This document shows, in pieces, positions 7,806 through 16,600 of a stretch of 64,000 nucleotides of DNA (the stretch's first letter is position 1; each line of letters opens with the position of its first letter). Source of the stretch: Porcincola sp945869225 (GTDB lineage Bacteria > Bacillota > Clostridia > Lachnospirales > Lachnospiraceae). The stretch is taken from assembly GCF_052118625.1 (NCBI RefSeq), contig NZ_JBQKGW010000002.1:1-64000 (forward strand). Direction: 5' to 3'. The translations under genes and the position numbers were made by a program. The notes under the pieces are model-generated. The model was not told where the DNA came from, ran no database searches, and saw only the letters and a program-made list of their open reading frames with translations.

Positions 7806-9044
7806 TTACTCCACGATGGAAACAACACGTCCGGATCCAACAGTGCGGCCACCTTCACGGATAGCGAAAGTATCACCCTGCTCCATAGCGATGGTGTGAA
7901 TGAGCTCGATGCTCATCTCGACGTTATCGCCCGGCATGCACATCTCAGTTCCCTCCGGAAGGGAGATGACACCCGTGACGTCGGTTGTTCTGAAATAGAA
8001 CTGCGGACGATAGTTGTTGAAGAACGGTGTATGACGGCCGCCCTCATCCTTGGTCAGAACGTAGACCTGAGCGGTGAACTTCTTGTGGGTGTGAACAGAA
8101 CCCGGCTTGCAGATAACCTGTCCTCTCTCGATTGCAGTTCTGTCGATACCACGAAGCAGGATACCAACATTATCACCAGCCTCTGCAAAGTCAAGAGTCT
8201 TGTGGAACATCTCAAGGCCAGTAACGACGGACTTTTCAGGTTCGTCCTTAATACCGACAATCTCAACCGGATCATTCAGTCTGATCTCACCACGCTCGAC
8301 ACGGCCAGTAGCGACTGTACCACGTCCGGAAATGGTGAAGACATCCTCAACCGGCATCAGGAACGGCTTGTCGTTGTCACGGGTAGGAGTCGGGATATAA
8401 TCATCAACCGTATTCATCAGATCCATGATGCAGTCGCCCCAGGTCTTGTCCGGGTTGTCAGAATCAAGCGGATCTCCGTTTGCAAGAACTGCCTTTGCAT
8501 CCTGATCCTGAAGAGCCTGGAATGCAGAACCCTTAACGATCGGGCAATCCTCGAAGCCTTCCTTCTCAAGCTCCTCGGTAACTTCCATCTCGACCAGCTC
8601 AAGCAGCTCCGGGTCATCAATCATATCGCACTTGTTCAGGAAGACAATGATCTTCGGAACACCAACCTGGCGGGCAAGAAGGATATGCTCCTTCGTCTGA
8701 GCCATGACACCATCTGTTGCAGCAACAACAAGGATTGCGCCATCCATCTGAGCTGCACCCGTGATCATGTTCTTGACATAGTCAGCATGGCCTGGGCAGT
8801 CAACATGAGCATAATGTCTCTTCTCAGTCTGATACTCGACATGAGCGGTAGAGATCGTGATACCACGCTCTCTTTCCTCCGGAGCCTTATCGATCTGATC
8901 GAATGCTTCGAATGCGTTACCCGGAACCCTCTTTGCAAGGACAGCTGTGATTGCTGCGGTCAGGGTTGTTTTACCATGGTCGACATGTCCGATGGTACCA
9001 ATGTTTACATGCGGCTTGCTTCTGTCAAACTTCTGCTTTGCCAT
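7806..9044 (-). CDS. tuf: Elongation factor Tu
   Basis: A GTPase that carries aminoacyl-tRNA to the ribosome. Motifs are P-loop GHVDHGKT (19-26), DCPGH with the catalytic His (82-86), NKCD (137-140) and GSA (172-174), then domains 2 and 3 with the conserved FNNYRPQFYFRTTDVTG. At 412 residues it is longer than the usual 393-400. The extra length sits after the GSA motif, around residues 180-200, where relatives have a short loop; the preceding helix (TEELEKEGFEDC) is also unlike the common RELL-type sequence. AAGGAGG lies 9 nt before ATG 9044, so an in-frame ATG at 9116 is rejected. Last gene of the str operon, with its own likely promoter as well. Confidence 0.97.
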   Translation of the reverse strand: MAKQKFDRSKPHVNIGTIGHVDHGKTTLTAAITAVLAKRVPGNAFEAFDQIDKAPEERERGITISTAHVEYQTEKRHYAHVDCPGHADYVKNMITGAAQMDGAILVVAATDGVMAQTKEHILLARQVGVPKIIVFLNKCDMIDDPELLELVEMEVTEELEKEGFEDCPIVKGSAFQALQDQDAKAVLANGDPLDSDNPDKTWGDCIMDLMNTVDDYIPTPTRDNDKPFLMPVEDVFTISGRGTVATGRVERGEIRLNDPVEIVGIKDEPEKSVVTGLEMFHKTLDFAEAGDNVGILLRGIDRTAIERGQVICKPGSVHTHKKFTAQVYVLTKDEGGRHTPFFNNYRPQFYFRTTDVTGVISLPEGTEMCMPGDNVEMSIELIHTIAMEQGDTFAIREGGRTVGSGRVVSIVE

Positions 9045-9113
9045 CTCTAAATCCTCCTTAAACTGTGCCGATATCCGGCTCGACTGTGCCGAAGATCGGC
9101 ATCGTCTTATAAA

Positions 9114-9148
9114 CACAAGTCTGGAATTAATTATATTTCAGACTTGTG
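9114..9148. repeat. Perfect 10-bp inverted repeat across the tuf promoter
   Basis: CACAAGTCTG (9114-9123) and CAGACTTGTG (9139-9148) enclose a 15-nt loop that contains the -10 box. A T run follows on the plus side and TTT on the minus side. It could terminate transcription after fusA or act as an operator for tuf. Confidence 0.6.
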
Positions 9149-9158
9149 CTTTTTGCAA
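9130..9158 (-). promoter_or_regulatory. Internal promoter for tuf
   Basis: TTGCAA (9153-9158) and a perfect TATAAT (9130-9135) on the minus strand are exactly 17 nt apart, 86 nt before the tuf start. The leader that follows holds two small GC hairpins around GCCGATCTTCGGC and GCCGGATATCGGC (about 9066-9104). Confidence 0.75.
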
Positions 9159-9182
9159 GTACTTTGTAGGTTCAGGCGATGA

Positions 9183-11297
9183 TCACTTTCCCTGATCCTT
9201 AAGAACCTTCTCCTGAATGTTCTTCGGGACCGGATCATAGTGATCGAAGAACATGGAATAGTTTCCACGTCCCTGGGTCTTCGAACGAAGATCGGTTGCA
9301 TATCCAAACATCTCTGCCAGCGGAACATATCCGCGGACCATCTTTCCGCCGCCGATATCATCCATGCCTTCGATTCTTCCACGTCTGGAGTTGATGTCGC
9401 CGATGACATCTCCCATATATTCCTCCGGAGTGGAAACCTCGACCTTCATGATCGGTTCGAGGAGCACCTCGCCCTTCTGCTCGGCCTGCTTGAATGCCAT
9501 CGATCCTGCAATGTGGAATGCCATCTCAGAGGAGTCAACCTCATGATAGGATCCGTCATAAACCTCTGCCTGAACACCGATCACCGGATATCCGCCAAGC
9601 GCACCAGCCTTCATCGCATCCTGAATACCTTCATCGACAGACGGGATATATTCCTTCGGGATCGAACCACCGACGGTGCTGTTGATGAACTTGTAGGTTT
9701 CCTCTCCGTTCGGATCCATCGGCTTGAAGCGGACCTTCGCATGTCCATACTGTCCTTTACCACCGGACTGACGGACATACTTGCTGTCAATGTCGCATTC
9801 CTTTGTAATGGTTTCCTTATAGGCAACCATCGGGGCACCGACATTCGCCTCAACGTTGTACTCGCGAAGCAGTCTGTCGACGATGATGTTCAGATGGAGC
9901 TCACCCATGCCGGCGATGATGGTCTGCCCCGTCTGCTCATCTGTATGCTGACGGAACGTCGGATCCTCCTCCGCAAGCTTTTCAAGCGCTTCTCCAAGCT
10001 TGGTCTGTCCGGCTTTTGTCTTCGGCTCGATTGCAAGCTCGATAACCGGTTCCGGGAACACCATCGACTCAAGGATGATCGGATGCTGGTCATCACAGAT
10101 GGTATCACCAGTGGATGAGAACTTGAATCCGATTGCAGCCGCGATATCACCGGAGTACACCTTCGTCAGCTCATGGCGCTTGTTCGCATGCATCTGAAGA
10201 ATACGTCCGACACGCTCCTTCTTATCTTTCGTTGCATTCAGAACATAAGAACCGGCATTGCATGTACCAGAATACACGCGGAAATATGCAAGCCGTCCGA
10301 CAAACGGGTCAGAAACGATCTTGAAGACCAGCGCTGCAAACGGTGCGTCATCGGAGGACGGTCTTGTCTCCGGGTTGCCGTCAAGATCCGTACCTGTCAC
10401 ATCCGGGACATCTGTCGGTGCCGGCATGTAGTCGATCACTGCGTCCAGCAGCTTCTGGATTCCCTTGTTCTGATGGGCAGAACCGCAGAGAACCGGAACC
10501 GCCTTGTTCTCGATCGTCGCCTTGCGGAGTGCTTTCTTCAAATCGTCGATGGACGGTTCCTCGCCATCGAGATACTGCATCATCAGCTCTTCATCAAAGT
10601 CGCAGATCTTTTCAACAAGCTCTGTATGAGCAGCTTCAGCCTCATCCTTCATGTCGTCCGGGATATCGACAACTGAAATGTCCTCACCCTTCGTGTCATT
10701 ATAGATATAAGCCTTCATCTCAAACAGATCGATAATGCCCTTGAAGTAATCCTCCTTGCCGATCGGGAGCTCGACGACAACCGGGTTCTTGCCCAGCTTT
10801 GTCACGATCTCGTGAACGGTATTCGGGAAGTTTGCTCCCAGGATATCCATCTTGTTGACAAATGCAATACGCGGAACACTGTATTTGTCGGCCTGGCGCC
10901 AGACATTCTCTGACTGTGGCTCCACGCCGCCCTTTGCATCAAACACACCTACGGCGCCATCAAGGACGCGCAGGGAACGCTCTACCTCAACAGTGAAGTC
11001 GACGTGGCCTGGGGTATCGATGATATTAATACGGTACTCCGGAGCGCCTTCGATCTTCTTTGTCTGGAACTGCGGCGTCCAGTGGCAGGTTGTTGCCGCG
11101 GACGTAATCGTAATACCGCGCTCCTGCTCCTGTGGCATCCAGTCCATGGTCGCCGTTCCTTCATATGTCTCACCGATCTTGTAATTTACTCCGGTGTAAT
11201 AAAGGATACGCTCGGTCAAAGTAGTCTTGCCCGCATCGATGTGAGCCATAATACCGATATTTCTGGTTCGCTCAAGCGGATACTCTCTTCCAGCCAT
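9183..11297 (-). CDS. fusA: Elongation factor G
   Basis: The translocation GTPase, 704 residues, normal length. The N-terminus carries RNIGIMAHIDAGKTTLTERI with the P-loop AHIDAGKT, followed by the switch I region ERGITITSAATT, DTPGH and the NKMD motif. Domain IV and the C-terminal ribosome-binding domains are present up to QEKVLKDQGK. AGGAGG lies 7 nt before ATG 11297. It is the third gene of the str operon, 24 nt after rpsG, and is separated from tuf by 138 nt that contain a promoter and inverted repeat. No sign of a second EF-G type or of truncation. Confidence 0.97.
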   Translation of the reverse strand: MAGREYPLERTRNIGIMAHIDAGKTTLTERILYYTGVNYKIGETYEGTATMDWMPQEQERGITITSAATTCHWTPQFQTKKIEGAPEYRINIIDTPGHVDFTVEVERSLRVLDGAVGVFDAKGGVEPQSENVWRQADKYSVPRIAFVNKMDILGANFPNTVHEIVTKLGKNPVVVELPIGKEDYFKGIIDLFEMKAYIYNDTKGEDISVVDIPDDMKDEAEAAHTELVEKICDFDEELMMQYLDGEEPSIDDLKKALRKATIENKAVPVLCGSAHQNKGIQKLLDAVIDYMPAPTDVPDVTGTDLDGNPETRPSSDDAPFAALVFKIVSDPFVGRLAYFRVYSGTCNAGSYVLNATKDKKERVGRILQMHANKRHELTKVYSGDIAAAIGFKFSSTGDTICDDQHPIILESMVFPEPVIELAIEPKTKAGQTKLGEALEKLAEEDPTFRQHTDEQTGQTIIAGMGELHLNIIVDRLLREYNVEANVGAPMVAYKETITKECDIDSKYVRQSGGKGQYGHAKVRFKPMDPNGEETYKFINSTVGGSIPKEYIPSVDEGIQDAMKAGALGGYPVIGVQAEVYDGSYHEVDSSEMAFHIAGSMAFKQAEQKGEVLLEPIMKVEVSTPEEYMGDVIGDINSRRGRIEGMDDIGGGKMVRGYVPLAEMFGYATDLRSKTQGRGNYSMFFDHYDPVPKNIQEKVLKDQGK

Positions 11298-11321
11298 TCA
11301 TTTCCTCCTAAAGGTGCGCGA

Positions 11322-11792
11322 TCAGAAACGATAATGTGCAAATGCCTTGTTGGCCTCTGCCATCTTGTGCACTTCTTCCTTCTTCTTTACGGACGAGCCG
11401 GTATTGTTCGCTGCATCCATAAGCTCGTTCGCAAGGCGATCCTGCATGGTCTTCTCCGCTCTGTTTCTTGAATAAGCAGTAATCCAGCGAAGCGCAAGAG
11501 CCTGTCTTCTGTCCGGCTTGACCTCGATCGGTACCTGATAGGTCGCACCGCCGATTCTTCTTGCCTTGACCTCGAGCACCGGCATAACGTTGTTCATGGC
11601 TTCCTCGAATACCTCGATCGCCGGCTTGCCGGTCTTCTGTTCCATCTTGTCAAAAGCGCCGTATACGATCTTCTGAGCGACGCCCTTCTTGCCATCGAGC
11701 ATGATGCTGTTGACCAGCTTTGTCACAACCTTATCGTTGTACTTCGGGTCAGCCAGCACATCTCTCTTCTGAACATGTCCTTTACGTGCCAC
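11322..11792 (-). CDS. rpsG: Ribosomal protein S7
   Basis: A primary 16S rRNA 3'-domain binder, 156 residues, as in most bacteria. ARKGHVQKRDVLADP opens the protein and RRIGGATYQVP is the conserved RNA-binding beta hairpin. An in-frame ATG at 11837 would add 15 residues. AAGGAGGGAAGGAAC directly precedes a GTG at 11792 that begins V-A-R-K-G-H, and the family normally starts here, so GTG is chosen. The 192-nt spacer before it is longer than usual for a str operon and may carry an S7 feedback site. Confidence 0.96.
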   Translation of the reverse strand: MARKGHVQKRDVLADPKYNDKVVTKLVNSIMLDGKKGVAQKIVYGAFDKMEQKTGKPAIEVFEEAMNNVMPVLEVKARRIGGATYQVPIEVKPDRRQALALRWITAYSRNRAEKTMQDRLANELMDAANNTGSSVKKKEEVHKMAEANKAFAHYRF

Positions 11793-11984
11793 GTTCCTTC
11801 CCTCCTTAATTATCGGGACCCCTCCTCGGGGCTTCAATTAGATCACAGGTACTCACGTTCTTACGTGTTTCGCGTCAGATTGGGCATCTTCCTCACAGCA
11901 GCCACACTGGTGATTCGGATGATCCTACTGAGAAAAACGTTCTTCATGTGAAACCGGATGATTGTCAACTTGTTCTCGCCTGAA
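11793..11984 (-). promoter_or_regulatory. rpsL-rpsG spacer, possible S7 feedback site
   Basis: 192 nt without a gene. Near its downstream end the minus strand can form CCCC-GAGG-AGGGG, just ahead of the rpsG ribosome site. In Escherichia coli the S7 repressor target is this same intercistronic region. Homology of structure is not shown here; the assignment rests on position and the hairpin. Confidence 0.35.
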
Positions 11985-12407
11985 TTACTTTGCAGAAGCC
12001 TTCGGCCTCTTTGCGCCGTACTTGGAACGAGCCTGGCGTCTGTTTGCAACACCTGCCGTATCCAGCGTTCCTCTGATGATATGATACCTGGTACCCGGAA
12101 GGTCCTTGACACGTCCGCCGCGGATCATGACAACGCTATGCTCCTGAAGATTATGACCCTCACCCGGGATATAGGTTGTAACTTCAAGTCCGTTGGAAAG
12201 ACGTACACGGGCAATCTTACGAAGAGCAGAGTTCGGCTTCTTCGGGGTTGCAGTCTTGACTGCTGTGCAGACGCCGCGCTTCTGCGGAGAATTATCGTCG
12301 ATCGGTCTCTTCTTCAGAGAGTTAAAGCCCTTCTGAAGTGCCGGTGCAGTCGACTTCTTCGCAGCGGTCTGTCTGCCTTTTCTGACTAACTGGTTGAATG
12401 TAGGCAT
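11985..12407 (-). CDS. rpsL: Ribosomal protein S12
   Basis: A decoding-centre protein of 140 residues. It shows MPTFNQLVRKGR at the start, TPKKPNSALRK with the lysine equivalent to K43, and PGEGHNLQEHSVVMIRGGR with the lysine region near K88. These positions are wild type with respect to known streptomycin-resistance changes. The C-terminus, SKYGAKRPKASAK, is normal. GGAGGTGAAAGAGGA precedes ATG. First gene of rpsL-rpsG-fusA-tuf, driven by a consensus promoter 105 nt upstream. Confidence 0.97.
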   Translation of the reverse strand: MPTFNQLVRKGRQTAAKKSTAPALQKGFNSLKKRPIDDNSPQKRGVCTAVKTATPKKPNSALRKIARVRLSNGLEVTTYIPGEGHNLQEHSVVMIRGGRVKDLPGTRYHIIRGTLDTAGVANRRQARSKYGAKRPKASAK

Positions 12408-12484
12408 TCCTCTTTCACCTCCTGATTTTTTGCGGCAGCGAATCTGATATCAGAATTGCCGCTGTGGCTGCTATCCATCAAAAA

Positions 12485-12508
12485 TAGAGCGTGCAAAGCA
12501 CACGCCCC
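12485..12508 (-). promoter_or_regulatory. Leader hairpin in the rpsL mRNA
   Basis: GCGTG (12489-12493) can pair with CACGC (12501-12505). On the minus strand the hairpin is followed by TCTATTTTT, like a weak terminator. It lies right after the promoter and could act as an attenuator for the str operon. Confidence 0.45.
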
Positions 12509-12511
12509 ATT

Positions 12512-12540
12512 ATTATAGAAATCGCACCCATATCTGTCAA
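12512..12540 (-). promoter_or_regulatory. Consensus sigma-A promoter of the str operon
   Basis: TTGACA (12535-12540) and TATAAT (12512-12517) on the minus strand, both perfect, with a 17-nt spacer. The -35 box starts only 18 nt after the stop codon of the VanZ-like gene. Confidence 0.93.
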
Positions 12541-12557
12541 GAAGTCCTTGTTGCTTT

Positions 12558-13427
12558 TTATCTCTTTTTCCGATGAAACAGCGGAATATCATCAGACAGC
12601 TCATCCGATGCATCGTAATCATCCCCCGGACGCTCATTCTCCAGGCCCTCATCCCCTGCACGCTCATCATCATCGTGCGGCCAGACGCGTCCATCCCAAT
12701 TGTCCCGGTTGTTTCTGTCTTCCATGTACGAATCAGGCACAAAGTCGTCTCTGCGGTTCGTTTTGTCCGGACGATACGCGCTTGTCTGCCTTCCTGATCT
12801 GTCTCTTTCAAATGGCTGGTATGATGTCTGTCTTACATCGTCCTTCCGCTCGCGCCTTCTCAACATTTCCTCCCGGTAGGCAAGCTCCTCCTCCCGTCTG
12901 TCCAGCTCCTGCTGCATCTTCCGCTGCTGTCGTTCCATTCTCGGTCCCGTAACTGAAACACGCGCTGACCAGCCCAGGATTCTTACAAGAATGATTCCAA
13001 TGAATATGCCAATCGAATCGATTCCCACGTCGCGCGGCGTTGAAACTCTTCCTGCAACCATCGCCTGATGCTTCTCATCTCCGAACGCATATCCCACACA
13101 GATCACACCCGCAAGAAGCATCAGAAGAATCCCCCTGACGCCATACACATACAGTGGAAACGAAACGGACACAGCAAGCAGAAAATATTCTGTCACATGT
13201 GCACCCTTCCTCACGTACTTGTTGATCTGATCCGCTTTCTCCTCAATCTGCCAGCTTTCCCAGTTCTGCTGCGTAACCTTATTATATGTAGAAACGATGG
13301 ACTCGCTGACTTTGTAGCTTGCAGAAGACGAGACTTCTCCGGGCTGAGCCGAGAATGAGTAGATCATATACATGATGAGAAGAGCCGGGATAAAGGACAG
13401 CGGCTTGAAAAATGTACTGATTTTCAT
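12558..13427 (-). CDS. VanZ-like membrane protein with charged C-terminal tail
   Basis: Residues 1-155 contain about four membrane segments and the VanZ-family signatures YSFSAQPG and RKGAHVTEYFLLA. VanZ proteins are linked to teicoplanin tolerance and envelope functions, but most members are uncharacterised. From about residue 165 to 289 the tail is cytosolic: an Arg/Glu/Gln-rich coiled coil (QQRKMQQELDRREEELAYR) and then a disordered Arg/Asp-rich end. The tail is not part of the VanZ domain and is the odd feature here. GGAGGAG lies 8-10 nt before ATG. The gene sits alone between the rpoC terminator and the str promoter, so it is probably expressed from its own promoter. Confidence 0.8.
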   Translation of the reverse strand: MKISTFFKPLSFIPALLIMYMIYSFSAQPGEVSSSASYKVSESIVSTYNKVTQQNWESWQIEEKADQINKYVRKGAHVTEYFLLAVSVSFPLYVYGVRGILLMLLAGVICVGYAFGDEKHQAMVAGRVSTPRDVGIDSIGIFIGIILVRILGWSARVSVTGPRMERQQRKMQQELDRREEELAYREEMLRRRERKDDVRQTSYQPFERDRSGRQTSAYRPDKTNRRDDFVPDSYMEDRNNRDNWDGRVWPHDDDERAGDEGLENERPGDDYDASDELSDDIPLFHRKKR

Positions 13428-13494
13428 GAAGATGCTCCTCCGATTGCGCTATCTTATCACCAGTTCTCGGAAGCGTCCACTTTCCCCCGGGAAA

Positions 13495-13540
13495 ATTAAG
13501 AAAAAAAGAGCTGCTGCATCATAAAAAATGCAGCAGCCAG
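13495..13540 (-). terminator. Terminator after rpoC
   Basis: GCTGCTGCAT (13510-13519) and ATGCAGCAGC (13528-13537) form a 10-bp stem. The minus-strand T run corresponds to the A tract ending at 13507. Confidence 0.9.
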
Positions 13541-13620
13541 CTTTTGTCTCATGTTCTGTTGTCTGTCACCAGGAACTGCTGTCACAGCGCCGCATCTTCC
13601 GGGTGGCTCCAGTCGACGGG

Positions 13621-16600
13621 TCAGCTCTCCGGTGTCTCAGACGGTACATTCTCCTGCGCTTCATCCAGCGAAATAACGTCATCGCTGCGGCCATCATCGC
13701 CGGATTCCATCAGATCATCTTCATCCTTCAGAAGTTCTCCTTCCGGAATATCGACTGCACTTGTGTCCAGCTTGACGCTTCGATAGCGCTTCATACCAGT
13801 TCCGGCAGGAATCAGTTTTCCGATGATGACATTCTCCATCGGGCCGACAAGATGGTCAACCTTGCCCTTGATCGCAGCATCTGTCAGCACCTTCGTGGTT
13901 TCCTGGAAGGATGCTGCCGACAGGAAGGACTCCGTCGCTAAAGAAGCTTTTGTGATACCAAGAAGCACCTGTGTTGAGGTAGCCTCCTTGAGGCCTCTCT
14001 CCCGAAGTTTTTCGTTTACAGCATCCAGCTCAAGACCATCAATCAGTGTCCCCGGCAGCATCTGGGAATCACCCGGATCCGCCACACGGACCTTCTTCAT
14101 CATCTGACGGACGAGGACCTCAATGTGTTTATCTGAAATCTCAACACCCTGAAGTCTGTACACTCTCTGAACCTCGCGGAGCAGATAGTCCTGAACGGCA
14201 TTGACTCCCTTGATCTTCATCAGATCATGCGGATTCACCGAACCTTCAATCAGCTGATCGCCGGCCTCGACATGATCTCCTTCCTGCAGATACGTCCCAT
14301 CATCCTTATGCTTGGTCTCCGTCCCAAACGGTTTCAGATACGTTTTTGAATCCCCAGTCTCCTCGTTTGTGACGGTAATCTCCACCTTATTCTTCGTCTC
14401 GGTGAAATGGATGGTTCCCGAGATATCCGAGATGATTGCCATACCCTTCGGCCTGCGTGCCTCAAACAGCTCCTCGACACGGGGAAGACCCTGTGTAATA
14501 TCGCCGCCCGCGACACCGCCGGTGTGGAATGTTCTCATCGTCAGCTGCGTACCCGGCTCACCAATGGACTGTGCCGCGATGATACCGACCGGCTCTCCAA
14601 CCTGTACAGCCTCGCCTGTCGCCATATTGGAACCATAGCACTTCGCGCAGATTCCGATCCGGCTGCGACACGTCAGAATCGAACGGATCTTAACCCGCGT
14701 GATGGCATGACCGTCCGCATCGACGCCTACGCTCATAATCTTCTCTGCTCTGGCCGGTGTAATCATATGGTTGGCCTTGACCAGAACATTGCCATCCTTG
14801 TCGCAGATCGTCTCAGCTGCATAGCGTCCGGTGATCCGTTCCTGAAGGCTTTCGATCATTTCCTTCCCGTATGCGAACTTTGAGATGTATCGGCCCGGAA
14901 TCTCTCCCTTGCCCTCGCAGCAGTCCACCTCACGGATGACCAGATCCTGTGAAACGACAACCATTCGTCTTGTCAGGTATCCGGAGTCTGCCGTACGCAG
15001 TGCAGTGTCAGACAGTCCTTTCCGGGCACCATGTGCCGACATGAAATACTCCAGGACATCCAGTCCTTCACGGAAGTTGGACTTGATCGGCAGCTCGATT
15101 GTATGACCGGTCGTATCTGCCATCAGTCCGCGCATGCCGGCCAGCTGCTTGATCTGCTTATCAGAACCACGTGCTCCGGAGTCAGCCATCATGAAGATGT
15201 TATTGTACTTGTCCAGACCGGAAAGCAGATCCTTCGTCAGCTCATCATCCGTCTTCTTCCATGTATCCACAACTGCACGATACCGCTCCGTCTCCGTTGA
15301 AAGACCTCTGCGATACTTCATATTGATTTTATCGACAGCTGTCTGAGCCTTTGCCAGCAGATCCGGTTTTTCCTTCGGCACCGTCATATCAGAAATGGAA
15401 ACGGTCATGCCGGCTCTTGTCGAATAACCGTATCCCATGGCCTTGACATTATCCAGCACCTCAGCTGTCCGCGTCGCGCCATGGACATTGATGACGCGCT
15501 CCAGGATCTTTTTCTGATCCTTCTTCTTAACCAGCTGATCGACTTCAAGCTTCAGTTCGTTCCCCGGAATCGTTCTGTCAACAAATCCAAGATCCTGAGG
15601 GATCACCTCATTGAACAGGAACCGGCCAAGGGTCGATTCTACAAGTCCGCTGAGTTCCGTTCCATCCGGCATCTTCTTCGTGACACGAATGCTGATCCGG
15701 CTCTGAAGGGAAACATACTTGTTCTCATAAGCCAGAATGGCTTCGTTCAGGTTTTTAAAGACCATCCCCTCACCGATCGATCCCGGACGCTCCTGCGTCA
15801 GATAGTAAATACCCAGTACCATATCCTGAGAAGGAACCGGAACCATTCCGCCATCTGAAGGCTTCAGGAAATTGTTCGGCGACAGCATCAGGAAACGGCA
15901 CTCCGCCTGAGCCTCGACAGTCAGCGGAATATGGATTGCCATCTGGTCACCATCAAAGTCAGCGTTGAAGCCTGCGCAGACGAGCGGATGAAGCTTGATG
16001 GCCTTTCCTTCCACAAGTGTCGGCTCGAATGCCTGGATTCCCAGTCTGTGAAGCGTGGGGGCACGGTTCAGCATAACCGGATGATCTTTAATCACATCCT
16101 CCAGGACATCCCAGACGCCAGGTTCCAGCCGTTCCACCATCTTCTTGGCGTTCTTGATATTATGGCTGATATTCCTGGCCACAAGTTCCTTCATGACAAA
16201 CGGCTTGAACAGCTCGATTGCCATCTCCTTCGGAACGCCGCACTGATAGATCTTCATCTCCGGGCCGACAACAATAACCGAACGGCCGGAATAGTCGACA
16301 CGCTTTCCGAGAAGATTCTGACGGAAGCGTCCGCTCTTTCCTTTCAGCATATCCGAAAGAGACTTCAGCGCACGGTTGCCCGGACCAGTCACCGGACGCC
16401 CTCTTCTTCCGTTGTCAATCAGGGCGTCAACAGCCTCCTGGAGCATTCTCTTCTCATTTCGCACAATGATATCCGGGGCTCCGAGCTCAAGCAGCCTCTT
16501 GAGACGGTTGTTTCTGTTGATGATTCTGCGGTACAGATCATTCAGATCGGATGTTGCGAAACGGCCGCCGTCCAGCTGCACCATCGGGCGCAGATCCGGC

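Noticed and set aside
7896..9050. 384-codon plus-strand frame opposite tuf
   Set aside because: Mirror of the tuf codon pattern, no ribosome site and no family resemblance. The minus-strand gene is certain.
12180..12290. Streptomycin-resistance changes in rpsL
   Set aside because: The K43-equivalent lysine in TPKKPNSALRK is wild type.
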